22,126 nucleotides of DNA from CAZNDN01 sp964571815 (lineage in GTDB: Bacteria > Fibrobacterota > Chitinivibrionia > Chitinivibrionales > WJKA01). The number at the start of each line of letters is the position of its first letter. Within the stretch, counting starts at the first letter, position 1. Shown one piece after another: positions 1 to 7,935 of the stretch. The stretch spans positions 1-22,126 of the forward strand of contig CAZNDN010000064.1 of NCBI GenBank assembly GCA_964571815.1, written 5' to 3'. The notes beneath the pieces were generated by a model that was not told the origin of the DNA, made no database searches, and worked only from the letters and a program-made list of their open reading frames with translations. The position numbers were made by a program, and so were the translations under genes.

Positions 1-593
1 GCCGCGCTCAGGAGGTTCATGTGGGTCGGCTCATGGGAACAGCCCGGGAGGCAGGAAGCGTTGACAATGAGCTGCAGGCGGCACCGTGCCGCTTCGCGCA
101 GCCGTCGCAGCTTCTCGAAATCCCGGTTGCACGAAATGGCGCTCAGGCAGACGGTATCGGCGCCCATGTCTTCCCATTGCTTCAGCTTCGCGGTTGAATC
201 CACCAGAGCAAACACACCGATACGGACCGCAAAATGGGGATAGCGGGCCTTGATCAGTTTCAGCAGCAGGGGCGAGGCAACGGTCACGCAGTCCACACGG
301 AGTTCCGAGAGACGGTCCAGAAGCCGGCGGATTCGCCGCTGGCCCCCCCGTGTCTGCTCCATGCCGCCCAGGCTCGCCGCGTTGAGAAGGTAGTTGAACG
401 CGATCCCGTGCCGGTGCGCTTCGGACACCGAGCGCTCCAGCGATCGGCCGGAGGTCGGACGGAGCGTGTAGGTCGAGCGTCCGCCGCCGATATCGTCGCG
501 GTCGAGTTTCCCGAAAATCTCTTCAACTTCCGGATACTCCCCGAGCGCTTCGATCAGCCCCGGCTCGAATGTGTACGCTACGCTGAGCCGCAT
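1..593 (-). CDS. U32-family peptidase-like protein, 3' part beyond window
   Basis: The reading frame opens at ATG 593 and stays open to the left edge, giving the first 197 residues. A GCGAGGA ribosome site lies just upstream. The sequence fits the peptidase U32 / YhbU-type family of TIM-barrel proteins: an IGGGR stretch at residues 35-39, FNYLLNAASLGG at 66-77, VDCVTVASP at 100-108 and RDFEKL at 157-162. A run of cysteines follows (C171, C181, C185 in the SCLPGC region), which in the family lead into a C-terminal Fe-S or ligand-binding part. Family members are linked to collagenase-like peptidase activity, tRNA hydroxylation or ubiquinone hydroxylation; the substrate cannot be told here. It is divergent from ilvD, and the missing C-terminus could change the subfamily assignment. 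Confidence 0.72.
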   Translation of the reverse strand, partial: MRLSVAYTFEPGLIEALGEYPEVEEIFGKLDRDDIGGGRSTYTLRPTSGRSLERSVSEAHRHGIAFNYLLNAASLGGMEQTRGGQRRIRRLLDRLSELRVDCVTVASPLLLKLIKARYPHFAVRIGVFALVDSTAKLKQWEDMGADTVCLSAISCNRDFEKLRRLREAARCRLQLIVNASCLPGCSHEPTHMNLLSA

Positions 594-752
594 GCGTCGA
601 TCCTCGCCTTCATGGCGCGTGTGTTCCGAGAGTGATCAATATACGATGGTGTCGGGGAGGGCGGGCGGCGGGACACGCCGGTCGGCGGGCGTTCGAGGTG
701 GAATCGCGGCCTCCAACCGCGCGGCTTGAGGCAAACCGGCGCGGCGGAGGAG

Positions 753-782
753 ATTATTTTTGTCTGTTCGGATTCGGAGCAA
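753..782 (-). promoter_or_regulatory. Candidate sigma70 promoter for the U32-like gene
   Basis: Read on the minus strand, TTGCTC (777-782) is followed 18 bases later by AATAAT (753-758), five of six matches to the -10 consensus. It lies in the only AT-rich patch of the 235-bp divergent gap (594-828). That patch must also hold the ilvD promoter. For ilvD I see only weak options: TTGTCT at 760-765 with GATTAT at 785-790 (19-bp spacer), or TATAGT at 800-805, which would leave a very short leader. No riboswitch or attenuator peptide is recognisable here. Confidence 0.35.
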
Positions 783-828
783 ACGATTATCACGATTGTT
801 ATAGTTTTATAGGGAAGGAGAACCGGGC

Positions 829-2679
829 ATGCCGAAAACACTTCGCAGCGCAATAACCACCGGGGGACGTCGCATGGCGGGAGCCAGGGCGTTGTGGCGG
901 GCCAACGGCATGAAAGAAGAGCAGATCGGGAAGCCGGTCATTGCTGTTGTCAACTCTTTCACGCAATTCGTGCCGGGGCATACGCATCTGCACGATATCG
1001 GCCAGATGGTAAAGGCCATGATCGAGAAGCATGGGTGTTTCGCGCCGGAATGCAATACCATTGCGATCGACGACGGGATTGCCATGGGGCACGGCGGCAT
1101 GCTGTATTCACTTCCTTCGCGCGACCTGATCGCCGACAGTGTCGAGTACATGTGCAATGCTCACCAGGTCGACGCCATGATCTGCATAACCAACTGCGAC
1201 AAGATCACTCCCGGCATGCTCATGGCAATGATGCGGCTGAACATACCCGCGATCATTGTCTCCGGCGGTCCCATGGAGGCGGGGGTGAAGGGGGGCAGGA
1301 AGTACGATCTGATCGATGCCATGGTGATGGCGGCCGATTCGGCGGTGGACGATGATGAAGTCACGGCCGTGGAGCAGGTGGCCTGCCCGACCTGCGGGTC
1401 CTGCTCGGGGATGTTTACGGCCAACAGCATGAACTGCCTCTCCGAGGCCCTCGGTGTGGCGCTTCCGGGCAACGGCACTATCGTGGCAACGCACAAGCGG
1501 CGACTCACGCTGTTTGAAAAAGCCGCGGACCGAATCGTGGAAATGACCCGGGCGTATTACGAACGCGACGATCAAAGCGTGCTGCCCCGGTCAATTGCCG
1601 GCAGGGAGGCTTTCCTCAATGCCATGTCGCTGGATATTGCCATGGGCGGAAGCACCAATACGGTGTTGCATCTGCTGGCAATCGCCGACGCCGCGGGGGT
1701 GGATTTTACCATGAACGATATCGACGAGTTGTCGCGGAAAGTGCCCGTGCTGTGCAAGGTGGCGCCCAGCTCCCACTACCATGTTGAGGATGTCAACCGG
1801 GCCGGGGGGATCATGGCGATCATGGCCGAACTGGCTCGCGGCGGGCTGGTGACGGGAGATGTCGACAGGGTTGAAGGCGGGACGCTGGGGGAGACGCTGG
1901 CTCGACGGGATATTGTCTCGGAGCAGGCCGATCCCGATGCCGTGGAAAACTGCCTGGCCGCTCCCGGCGGCGTACGCAGTGTCTCGCTGGGCTCGCAGAA
2001 CAGTCGGTACCAGTCGCTGGATACCGACCGGGAAGCAGGCTGTATCAGGGATATCGCCCACTGTTACAGCCCCGACGGCGGCTTGTGTGTGCTGTTCGGC
2101 AACATCGCCCGCAACGGCTGTATTGTCAAGGCCGCGGGCGTGGATGAGTCGATTCTGAAATTTACGGGCACGGCCCGGACCTATTTCTCGCAGGATGCTG
2201 CCTGCGAGGCGATTCTTGACGGGAGCGTGAAGGCCGGCGACGTGGTCGTGATCCGGTACGAGGGGCCCAAAGGGGGCCCGGGCATGCAGGAGATGCTCTA
2301 TCCGACCTCCTACATTCGTTCGCGGCGCCTTGACAAGGAATGCGCCCTGATCACCGACGGCCGCTTTTCCGGGGGAACATCCGGGCTGTCGATCGGGCAT
2401 GTATCGCCCGAGGCGGCGGCGGGCGGGGAGATCGCACTGGTGAGCGACGGTGACGGGATCGAAATCGATGTGCCGAATCGCTCGATTCGTCTGGCGGTGT
2501 CCGATGAAGAGCTTGCGTCGCGGCGCAGCCGCGAAGAGGCCCGGGGAAAGGCGGCCTTCACGCCCCGGGGACGGGGACGCAAAGTAACCCGGGCGCTTCG
2601 TGCCTACGCCCTGCTTGCCTCATCGGCGGACAAAGGCGCGGTAAGGGTGCTGCCCGATTCCGAGGTGGCACGGGAGTGA
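829..2679 (+). CDS. ilvD: Dihydroxy-acid dehydratase (IlvD)
   Basis: It catalyses dehydration of 2,3-dihydroxy-isovalerate and 2,3-dihydroxy-3-methylvalerate to the 2-keto acids, the third common step of valine and isoleucine synthesis, in the cytoplasm. At 616 aa it matches the long enterobacterial-type form in length and sequence throughout. Fe-S and metal ligands are visible: CDKITPG (C123), CPTCGSCSG (C186, C189, C192) and IDDGIAMGHGG with D81/D82. Further signatures are LDIAMGGSTNT, GPKGGPGMQEML and ITDGRFSGGTSGLSIGHVSPEA. A strong AGGGAAGGAG site (811-820) sits eight bases before ATG 829. No other ilv or leu gene is nearby, so it appears to be a lone branched-chain gene. A weak hairpin (ACCCG...CGGGT, 2700-2715) lies about 20 bases after the stop. 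Confidence 0.98.
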   Translation: MPKTLRSAITTGGRRMAGARALWRANGMKEEQIGKPVIAVVNSFTQFVPGHTHLHDIGQMVKAMIEKHGCFAPECNTIAIDDGIAMGHGGMLYSLPSRDLIADSVEYMCNAHQVDAMICITNCDKITPGMLMAMMRLNIPAIIVSGGPMEAGVKGGRKYDLIDAMVMAADSAVDDDEVTAVEQVACPTCGSCSGMFTANSMNCLSEALGVALPGNGTIVATHKRRLTLFEKAADRIVEMTRAYYERDDQSVLPRSIAGREAFLNAMSLDIAMGGSTNTVLHLLAIADAAGVDFTMNDIDELSRKVPVLCKVAPSSHYHVEDVNRAGGIMAIMAELARGGLVTGDVDRVEGGTLGETLARRDIVSEQADPDAVENCLAAPGGVRSVSLGSQNSRYQSLDTDREAGCIRDIAHCYSPDGGLCVLFGNIARNGCIVKAAGVDESILKFTGTARTYFSQDAACEAILDGSVKAGDVVVIRYEGPKGGPGMQEMLYPTSYIRSRRLDKECALITDGRFSGGTSGLSIGHVSPEAAAGGEIALVSDGDGIEIDVPNRSIRLAVSDEELASRRSREEARGKAAFTPRGRGRKVTRALRAYALLASSADKGAVRVLPDSEVARE

Positions 2680-2854
2680 ACGGTTTCATCGTGGTGCCGA
2701 CCCGGCCGGACGGGTGAGGGGGTGCACTGGGTACGATGTGGGGAAGTCCCCGGGAACCGCCTGTGGTGTGGTGCATGGGCGCCGGCCCGCGGCGACCGGG
2801 GAGACACGTGATGAATGCACGAAGGCATGTGCAAACTCAATCAAGGGGGAGTGT

Positions 2855-3865
2855 ATGAAGAGGATGTTTGCGGTGGCATTCGCGGCATTGACCGTGGTTG
2901 CCGGATGCGGGGGTGGGGGAGAGAAGGGCTCGGAGCTTCTGATCGGTCTGTCCATGGCAGAGTTGAAAGAGGAGCGGTGGCAGCGGGACCGGGACATGTT
3001 CATTGCCCGGGCCGAATCGCTGGGGGCCGAAGTCGTGGTGCAGGATGCCAACGGCGACCCCAACACCCAGATTCAGCAGTGCGACAACATGCTGGTGATG
3101 GGCATTGACGTGTTGGTGGTGGTGCCGAAGAATGCCGATGCCGCGGCGCCGATTGTCGAGAAGGCGCACCGCAAAGGAGTCAAGGTTCTCTGCTACGACC
3201 GTTTGATCGCCAATTCCAAACCCGATCTGTATGTCTCGTTCAACAACGTACGGGTAGGGGAGATCCAGGCCGAACAGATCCTGAAGCTGGTGCCGGAAGG
3301 CAAGTACCTGCAGCTTCTGGGAGACCCCGGCGACCAGAATGCGACGATGATCCGTGATGGGCACATGAACGTGCTGCAGGCGGCAATCGATTCGGGCAAT
3401 ATCGAGATTGTGGCCACGCAGGCCTGCGACAAATGGTCGCGGACCGAGGCCAGGAGGATTACCGAGGACGTGATTTCGAAGCACGAGGTCGATGCAATCG
3501 TGGCTTCCAACGACGGGACCGCATCGGGGGCAATCGCCGCCCTGGAGGCAAAGGATCTTGCCGGGAAAATCCCGGTTTCGGGGCAGGATGCCGACCTGCT
3601 CAACTGCCAGTATATCGTGCAGGGAAAGCAGGCGGTGACCGTCTACAAGCCGATCAAGAAGATTGCCGAGTATTCGGCGGAGGCCGCCGTGGCCATGGCC
3701 GAAGGCAGGGAGGTTGCCGGGGTCACTACCACGGTCAATAACGGTATGGCCGAAATCCCCACCGTTTTCCTCGATCCGATTCCCGTGACAAAGGAGAATA
3801 TCGACGAGACGGTGATTGCCGACGGGTATCACGATCGCGACGAAGTCTACATCGACGAAGAGTAG
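2855..3865 (+). CDS. xylF: XylF-type sugar ABC transporter substrate-binding lipoprotein
   Basis: This is a periplasm-facing receptor that delivers a sugar, most likely D-xylose or a related pentose, to the XylGH-type importer encoded next. From ATG 2855 it is 336 aa, beginning with a short hydrophobic leader and a lipobox VAGC (C18), so it is probably a lipid-anchored receptor. It follows the XylF pattern: ERWQRDRDMF near residue 47, AESLGAEVVVQDANGD, the GIDVLVVVPKNADA strand, an YVSFNNVRVGEIQA segment, DAIVASNDGTASGAI, SGQDADL and VYKPIKKIAEYSAE. The frame is open upstream to 2714, but the AGGGGGA site just before 2855 and the signal peptide decide the start. The 175-bp gap after ilvD shows no clear promoter. 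Exact sugar specificity is inferred from family resemblance. Confidence 0.9.
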   Translation: MKRMFAVAFAALTVVAGCGGGGEKGSELLIGLSMAELKEERWQRDRDMFIARAESLGAEVVVQDANGDPNTQIQQCDNMLVMGIDVLVVVPKNADAAAPIVEKAHRKGVKVLCYDRLIANSKPDLYVSFNNVRVGEIQAEQILKLVPEGKYLQLLGDPGDQNATMIRDGHMNVLQAAIDSGNIEIVATQACDKWSRTEARRITEDVISKHEVDAIVASNDGTASGAIAALEAKDLAGKIPVSGQDADLLNCQYIVQGKQAVTVYKPIKKIAEYSAEAAVAMAEGREVAGVTTTVNNGMAEIPTVFLDPIPVTKENIDETVIADGYHDRDEVYIDEE

Positions 3866-3912
3866 GCGGCCGGAGCCGGCGGCCTGAAACAGGTGTGGGG
3901 GACATCCCGCCG

Positions 3913-3929
3913 CGGGGGAATCCCCGTTT
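3913..3929 (+). terminator. Terminator-like hairpin between receptor and ATPase genes
   Basis: CGGGG (3913-3917) and CCCCG (3922-3926) form a perfect five-pair stem around a GAAT loop, followed by TTTC. A second GC-rich imperfect inverted repeat overlaps the xylF stop (3864-3885). Together they sit in the 137-bp gap between xylF and xylG. Such leaky hairpins after binding-protein genes commonly protect or shorten the mRNA so that the receptor is made in excess. The U-tract is short, so full termination is doubtful. Confidence 0.3.
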
Positions 3930-4002
3930 CACCGTCGCCGGTCGTTGCGCCCTTGCAGTGCCGCCGGGAAGGCATGCACACCACGTTCCTGGACAAGCAG
4001 CC

Positions 4003-5511
4003 ATGTCCCTTCTTTCACTTGAGAATATCACCATAGAATTCCCCGGTGTACGGGCGCTTGACCGTGTCGGTTTTGCGGTGGAGCCGGGAGAGATTCACGC
4101 TCTGGTGGGCGAAAACGGTGCCGGCAAGTCCACGCTGATCAAGATCGTCGCGGGCGTATGGACATGGGGGATGTATTCGGGACGGATGCTGGTTGACGGA
4201 AACGAAGTACGCTTTCACGGCGTACGCGACAGCGAACGTGCCCAGATCAGGGTTATCCACCAGGAGCTTTCTCTTGTCAACGAAATGAGCGCGGCGGAGA
4301 ACGTGTTTCTCGGTGATGAGCCTCTGCGGGGGGGCATAATCGACTATACCCGCATGCGTACCGAAACCGCCGCGGTGCTGCGCCGGCTGGGGAGCGATGT
4401 CGGCCCCGAACAGAAGGTGTCGGAGCTGACAATCGGCCGGCAGCAGATTGTCGAGATTGCCAAGGCGCTGTCCAAACGGGCCCGGATTATCGTGTTCGAC
4501 GAGCCCACGGCCGCGCTTCCGGAGAAGGATGTGGAAAACCTGCTGGGGTTGATACGGTCCCTGAGCCGGCAGGGTCTGGGGATTATCTATATCTCGCATA
4601 AGCTCACCGAAGTGTGCGATTGTGCCGACCGGGTCACCGTGCTTCGTAACGGCCGGCGGATCTCCGAGTACGTGAAGGGCGACCTCCGACCCGACGCCAT
4701 GGTAAAAGACATGATCGGACGCTCCCTGGCGACGGTCTTCCCTGAGCAGAAGCCCCCGGGGGAGCGGGAGCTGCTTCGGCTCGAGCACGTGAGCCTTCCG
4801 CACGCATTGTCCCGGGGACGGGACATTCTCCAGGACGTCTCGTTCACCTGTGCCGCGGGGGAGGTCGTGGGTATTGCCGGTCTGCTGGGCTCCGGCCGCA
4901 CGGCCCTGCTGAGCCTGCTGTTCGGTACGTTCAGGGGGACCTACCGGGGCAGGATCGTTTTCGACGGGGCCGAGTATGTGCCCGAGAGTCCCGCCGACGC
5001 GCTTTCGCGGGGCATAGCTCTGGTCAGCGAAGACCGGAAACGCTACGGGGTGATCGGGACGGCCGATGTCAAGGAAAACCTCTGCCTGTCGTCGCTGTCG
5101 CAATTCCGCGGCCTGGGGATGATCAGCGATGCGCGCGCGGCGGCGGCCTGCCGCTCGTGGATCGAGCGGCTCGGTGTGAAAACGCCCTCCCTGTCCTTTC
5201 CGGTGACCAATCTGTCGGGGGGCAATCAGCAGAAAGTGATTGTCGGAAGACTGCTTATGACATCGCCGCGCCTGCTGCTGCTTGACGATCCCACGCGGGG
5301 GATCGACGTGGGCGCGAAGCACGAATTGTACAAACTGATTCACCAACTGGCGCGCGACGGAATCGGTATCGTCTTTGTGTCCTCGGAACTGCCCGAAGTT
5401 CTGGGGATTGCTCACCGCGTGGTGGTGCTGCACGAAGGGCGGCTGCGCACTTCGTTTGCCCACGGAGAGAAGACCGAGGAAGAGGTTCTGGGCCTGGCGG
5501 CGGGGATCTGA
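4003..5511 (+). CDS. xylG: XylG-type sugar ABC transporter ATP-binding protein (double NBD)
   Basis: This cytoplasmic ATPase energises the sugar importer. It is 502 aa, the usual size for the CUT2 (ribose/xylose/galactose) class with two fused nucleotide-binding domains. Domain 1 has Walker A GENGAGKST (36-44), signature LTIGRQQ (about 152-158) and Walker B IIVFDEPT (172-179). Domain 2 has a degenerate P-loop GLLGSGRT (303-310), signature LSGGNQQKV (404-412) and LLLLDDPTRGID. A degenerate second P-loop is normal for this class. The start was set at ATG 4003 because SLLSLENITIEFPGV aligns with the family N-terminus. The ribosome site is poor, and the frame is open upstream to 3895, so translation may depend on the xylF transcript context. 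Confidence 0.93.
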   Translation: MSLLSLENITIEFPGVRALDRVGFAVEPGEIHALVGENGAGKSTLIKIVAGVWTWGMYSGRMLVDGNEVRFHGVRDSERAQIRVIHQELSLVNEMSAAENVFLGDEPLRGGIIDYTRMRTETAAVLRRLGSDVGPEQKVSELTIGRQQIVEIAKALSKRARIIVFDEPTAALPEKDVENLLGLIRSLSRQGLGIIYISHKLTEVCDCADRVTVLRNGRRISEYVKGDLRPDAMVKDMIGRSLATVFPEQKPPGERELLRLEHVSLPHALSRGRDILQDVSFTCAAGEVVGIAGLLGSGRTALLSLLFGTFRGTYRGRIVFDGAEYVPESPADALSRGIALVSEDRKRYGVIGTADVKENLCLSSLSQFRGLGMISDARAAAACRSWIERLGVKTPSLSFPVTNLSGGNQQKVIVGRLLMTSPRLLLLDDPTRGIDVGAKHELYKLIHQLARDGIGIVFVSSELPEVLGIAHRVVVLHEGRLRTSFAHGEKTEEEVLGLAAGI

Positions 5512-5624
5512 CGAGACGGGACAGAGATGCGGGATGTCCGGCACGCGGCCGGCCGGATGCCCTCGAAAGAGAGAAGTGCCTGAATAGTCAGGAAATATCG
5601 AACATTCCAACGGAGTCAACGACA

Positions 5625-6770
5625 ATGATCAGCGGCATTCGGTACGTGTGGAATTCAGTCAACAAGCGCGTGATTTTCATGGTACTGCTTCTGGGCGTAA
5701 TCTGGCTGGTGTTCAATATCCTCTCCGGCGGATATATCCTTCGGGCCGAAAATATGGCCAATCTATTCCGCCAGGTGACTGTCGTGGCAATTCTCTCTAT
5801 CGGTATGACGCTCGTGATCGTATCGGGCAATATCGATCTGTCGGTCGGCTCCGCTCTGGGCATGTTCGGCGCAATCGCCGCTGCGCTGACCACCCAGCTT
5901 CAGCTCAATTCGTACCTGAGTGTGGCACTGGTACTACTGCTGGGAGTGGCGGTAGGATGTCTGCACGGCTGGCTGATTCACTTCCTCAATATTCCCGCTT
6001 TCGTGGTAACACTCGGCGGGCTGATTGCCTATCGCGGTGTAACTCAGTATGTTGCGCGGCAGGCAATTCCGATTCGGGAACCATGGATCAAGGCGATTGC
6101 ACAGGGCGCCGTGCCCGACTGGCTCGCCGTGGCGATCATGATTCTGATTGTGGCCGCCCTGGTCTTGAGCACGGTCCGTGTCCGCCGCGACCATCGTACC
6201 GCCGGACTGCGTGTCGATCCGCTGTGGGTCGATGTCGTGAAACTCGCGGCGACATCGCTGGTGGTGGTGGTGATGTTTGTGGTGCTGCTGCAGGATGCCG
6301 GGTTCCCGGTGCAGGTCCTGGTGCTGCTTTCGATGGCGTTTGTGGTGAGCCTTGCCGGCAGGCTTACACGGTTCGGGCACTACGTGTACGCCGTGGGCGG
6401 AAACAGCCAGGCAGCACACTACTCGGGAATATCGATCGGAAAGACCATTATCGGCACGTTTGCCTTGATGGGCTTTCTTTCGGCGCTGGCAGGTATTATC
6501 AGCATTTCGGAGCTGAGTTCCGCGGCGCCGGATATCGGCAACCTCAAAGAGCTGGAAACCATAGCCGCCTGCGTAATCGGTGGAACAAGCCTCATGGGCG
6601 GAAGTGGTGCAATCGGTATGTCGATCCTGGGGGCGCTGATCATGGCCTCGATCAAGAACGGCATGTCAATGATGGGGATCGTTGCGCAGATGCAGAAAGT
6701 GATTCTCGGGTCGCTGCTGGTTGTCGCCGTAGGCCTGGATCAGTGGTCACGCCGGCGCACGGGTGGTTGA
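5625..6770 (+). CDS. xylH: XylH-type sugar ABC transporter permease
   Basis: This is the inner-membrane channel subunit of the same importer, 381 aa with about ten hydrophobic segments. Family signatures visible are VVAILSIGMTLVIVSGNIDLSVGS (residues about 52-75), IPAFVVTLGGLIAYRG, RFGHYVYAVGGN with NSQAAHYSGI, and the late CVIGGTSLMGGSG loop. The insertion of about 70 residues in the middle, with two extra membrane segments, is typical of the XylH branch and not of RbsC. GGAG (5612-5615) lies nine bases before ATG 5625. It is separated from xylG by 113 bp and is the last gene of the cluster. No xylose isomerase, kinase or regulator gene is adjacent. Confidence 0.92.
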   Translation: MISGIRYVWNSVNKRVIFMVLLLGVIWLVFNILSGGYILRAENMANLFRQVTVVAILSIGMTLVIVSGNIDLSVGSALGMFGAIAAALTTQLQLNSYLSVALVLLLGVAVGCLHGWLIHFLNIPAFVVTLGGLIAYRGVTQYVARQAIPIREPWIKAIAQGAVPDWLAVAIMILIVAALVLSTVRVRRDHRTAGLRVDPLWVDVVKLAATSLVVVVMFVVLLQDAGFPVQVLVLLSMAFVVSLAGRLTRFGHYVYAVGGNSQAAHYSGISIGKTIIGTFALMGFLSALAGIISISELSSAAPDIGNLKELETIAACVIGGTSLMGGSGAIGMSILGALIMASIKNGMSMMGIVAQMQKVILGSLLVVAVGLDQWSRRRTGG

Positions 6771-6835
6771 GCCGACGGACATCACCCTGCAACCCCGAAA
6801 AAACCGAGCACATCTCCAGCCGCCCGCGCCGAATG

Positions 6836-6916
6836 GCCGGCGAGGCCTTCGAAGGCCGGCTTCACTCCCGCGGCAGTCGGCGGAATGATTCCCCGCGGCG
6901 AATGCCCCGGGGAATC
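6836..6916. terminator. Hairpin region between convergent xylH and HEAT-protein genes
   Basis: Two inverted repeats fill the 202-bp convergent gap. The first is GCCGG(bulge)CCTT-CG-AAGGCCGGC at 6836-6860. The second is GATTCCCCG (6887-6895) with CGGGGAATC (6908-6916), a perfect nine-pair stem around a 12-base loop. Neither is followed by a U-run on either strand, so they would be non-canonical or Rho-assisted ends. Position between two convergent genes is the main argument for a termination role. Confidence 0.35.
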
Positions 6917-6972
6917 TAAGAGATCGAGTGTACTCCGGAAGGACCGCTGCGTGCACACGACACCGGTTTGAG

Positions 6973-7680
6973 TCAGAGACGTCCCTCGACCGCGCCGGTG
7001 CCGCCGTTGATCCTGTCAAGAGCCAGCTCCGCTTCACGCCTGACATGGTGATCGGGGTCCTCAAGGGCCTTGCGGAGCGCGCCCAGGGCGAATTTCGCCT
7101 CATAGCCCAGACACCCCAGGGCCTTGGCGGCCATCCGGCGCACCCCGGCTTCTTCATCTCTGAGAGCCTTGCGAAGCGCGTGGTTGCAGTGGGGTACGTA
7201 GTCCAGGAGGGTCGAGAGGGCCAGCTCCGAAACCATGGGGTCGGGATCTCCCATGGCAACGATCAGGGCCGAGAAAGCGCCGGTGGGGAAGGGGCGAAGG
7301 TCTCCGAGGGCGACGACCGCCACGCGTCTCATGACCGAATCCTGGTCGTTGAGTGCTCGAAGAAGCGCCCGGGTGGCTTCGGCACGGTCCTTTGAACCGA
7401 TTCTGCCGATAACCCGTGTCGCCGCGCGGCGTATCGACATATCCTCGTCTTCGGCGAGCATGTCCATCACCCGGGGAAGCGCTTTCCGTGCCCGCGTACC
7501 CATCAGGCCGAGTTCCTCAAGCGAATGGAGCCGCTCCGTGACCGTCTCCGCCTCCAGGCCCCGAACAAGCTTGGCGCGTTGCGAGCAACCGGCCGACATG
7601 AAGGAAAGGAAAAGAGCACAGGAGAGAAAGTAAATGGAAGGAAGGGAATTAAAGCGATTAAATTCACCACGTCTACTCAT
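6973..7680 (-). CDS. HEAT-repeat protein, probable secreted lipoprotein
   Basis: It has 235 aa. The N-terminus carries a basic patch, then a hydrophobic stretch (about residues 13-29) ending SAGC (C32), a lipoprotein-like box with an atypical Ser at -3. So it is probably exported and perhaps lipid-anchored. The rest is helical repeats of about 31-38 residues with the PBS-lyase-type HEAT pattern: SIRRAATRVIGRIG, SVMRRVAVVALGDL, PMVSELALSTLL, GVRRMAAKALGCLG and HVRREAELALDRI. HEAT repeats are protein-binding scaffolds without enzymatic residues; the partner is unknown. GGGGGAAC precedes ATG 7680. It follows metF on the same strand, but a terminator separates them. Its function cannot be assigned. 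Confidence 0.75.
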   Translation of the reverse strand: MSRRGEFNRFNSLPSIYFLSCALFLSFMSAGCSQRAKLVRGLEAETVTERLHSLEELGLMGTRARKALPRVMDMLAEDEDMSIRRAATRVIGRIGSKDRAEATRALLRALNDQDSVMRRVAVVALGDLRPFPTGAFSALIVAMGDPDPMVSELALSTLLDYVPHCNHALRKALRDEEAGVRRMAAKALGCLGYEAKFALGALRKALEDPDHHVRREAELALDRINGGTGAVEGRL

Positions 7681-7709
7681 AGCACCGTTCCCCCGATGTT
7701 GTGGTTACT

Positions 7710-7727
7710 CATGCTCCTGGGAGCATG
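7710..7727. promoter_or_regulatory. Perfect 8+8 inverted repeat upstream of HEAT-protein gene
   Basis: CATGCTCC-TG-GGAGCATG is a perfect two-fold symmetric site whose near edge is 30 bp from the HEAT-protein start. It has the size and symmetry of a homodimeric repressor operator. It could instead fold in the mRNA leader as a seven-pair stem with a CCAG loop. I could not find a convincing -35/-10 pair for this gene in 7728-7929 to place the site against. Confidence 0.3.
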
Positions 7728-7904
7728 ATCGTGGTTGTTCCGTTTCCGCCTGAATCGTCGAACTGTTGGTGGGGCGTCCATCCCCGCCCCTTCACCCGCA
7801 CTCCCGCCGATTCGTTACGGGCCCGGAACAATACTGTTGCATACGGCGTTCCACCAGCCGCGGAAGGTCCGAAACAATGCTATCAATATACTATTCGTCA
7901 CGGG

Positions 7905-7935
7905 AAAAAGCCGGCAGGACCGAACGCGGTCAGCC
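7905..7935 (-). terminator. Intrinsic terminator of the gcv-metF operon
   Basis: On the minus strand the metF stop codon lies inside a hairpin: GACCG (7927-7931) and CGGTC (7918-7922) pair perfectly around CGTT. Outer GGC/GCC pairing follows across a small internal loop, and then comes GGC with five consecutive T residues (7905-7909). The U-run and the position at the end of metF support factor-independent termination before the HEAT-protein gene. Confidence 0.5.

Noticed and set aside
2680..2854. Riboswitch (cobalamin-like) in the ilvD-xylF gap
   Set aside because: Some G/C-rich blocks looked suggestive, but I could not place the conserved core elements of any known class.
2714..2854. Upstream extension of xylF to 2714
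   Set aside because: It would bury the signal peptide and lipobox; the AGGGGGA site and leader fix the start at 2855.
4015..5625. 536-codon open frame antisense to the ABC ATPase gene
   Set aside because: It is a GC-rich codon-bias shadow of xylG; the product is proline/arginine/glutamine/histidine-rich with no family pattern. Similar antisense frames over ilvD (1591-2400) and xylF (2837-3832) were rejected for the same reason.
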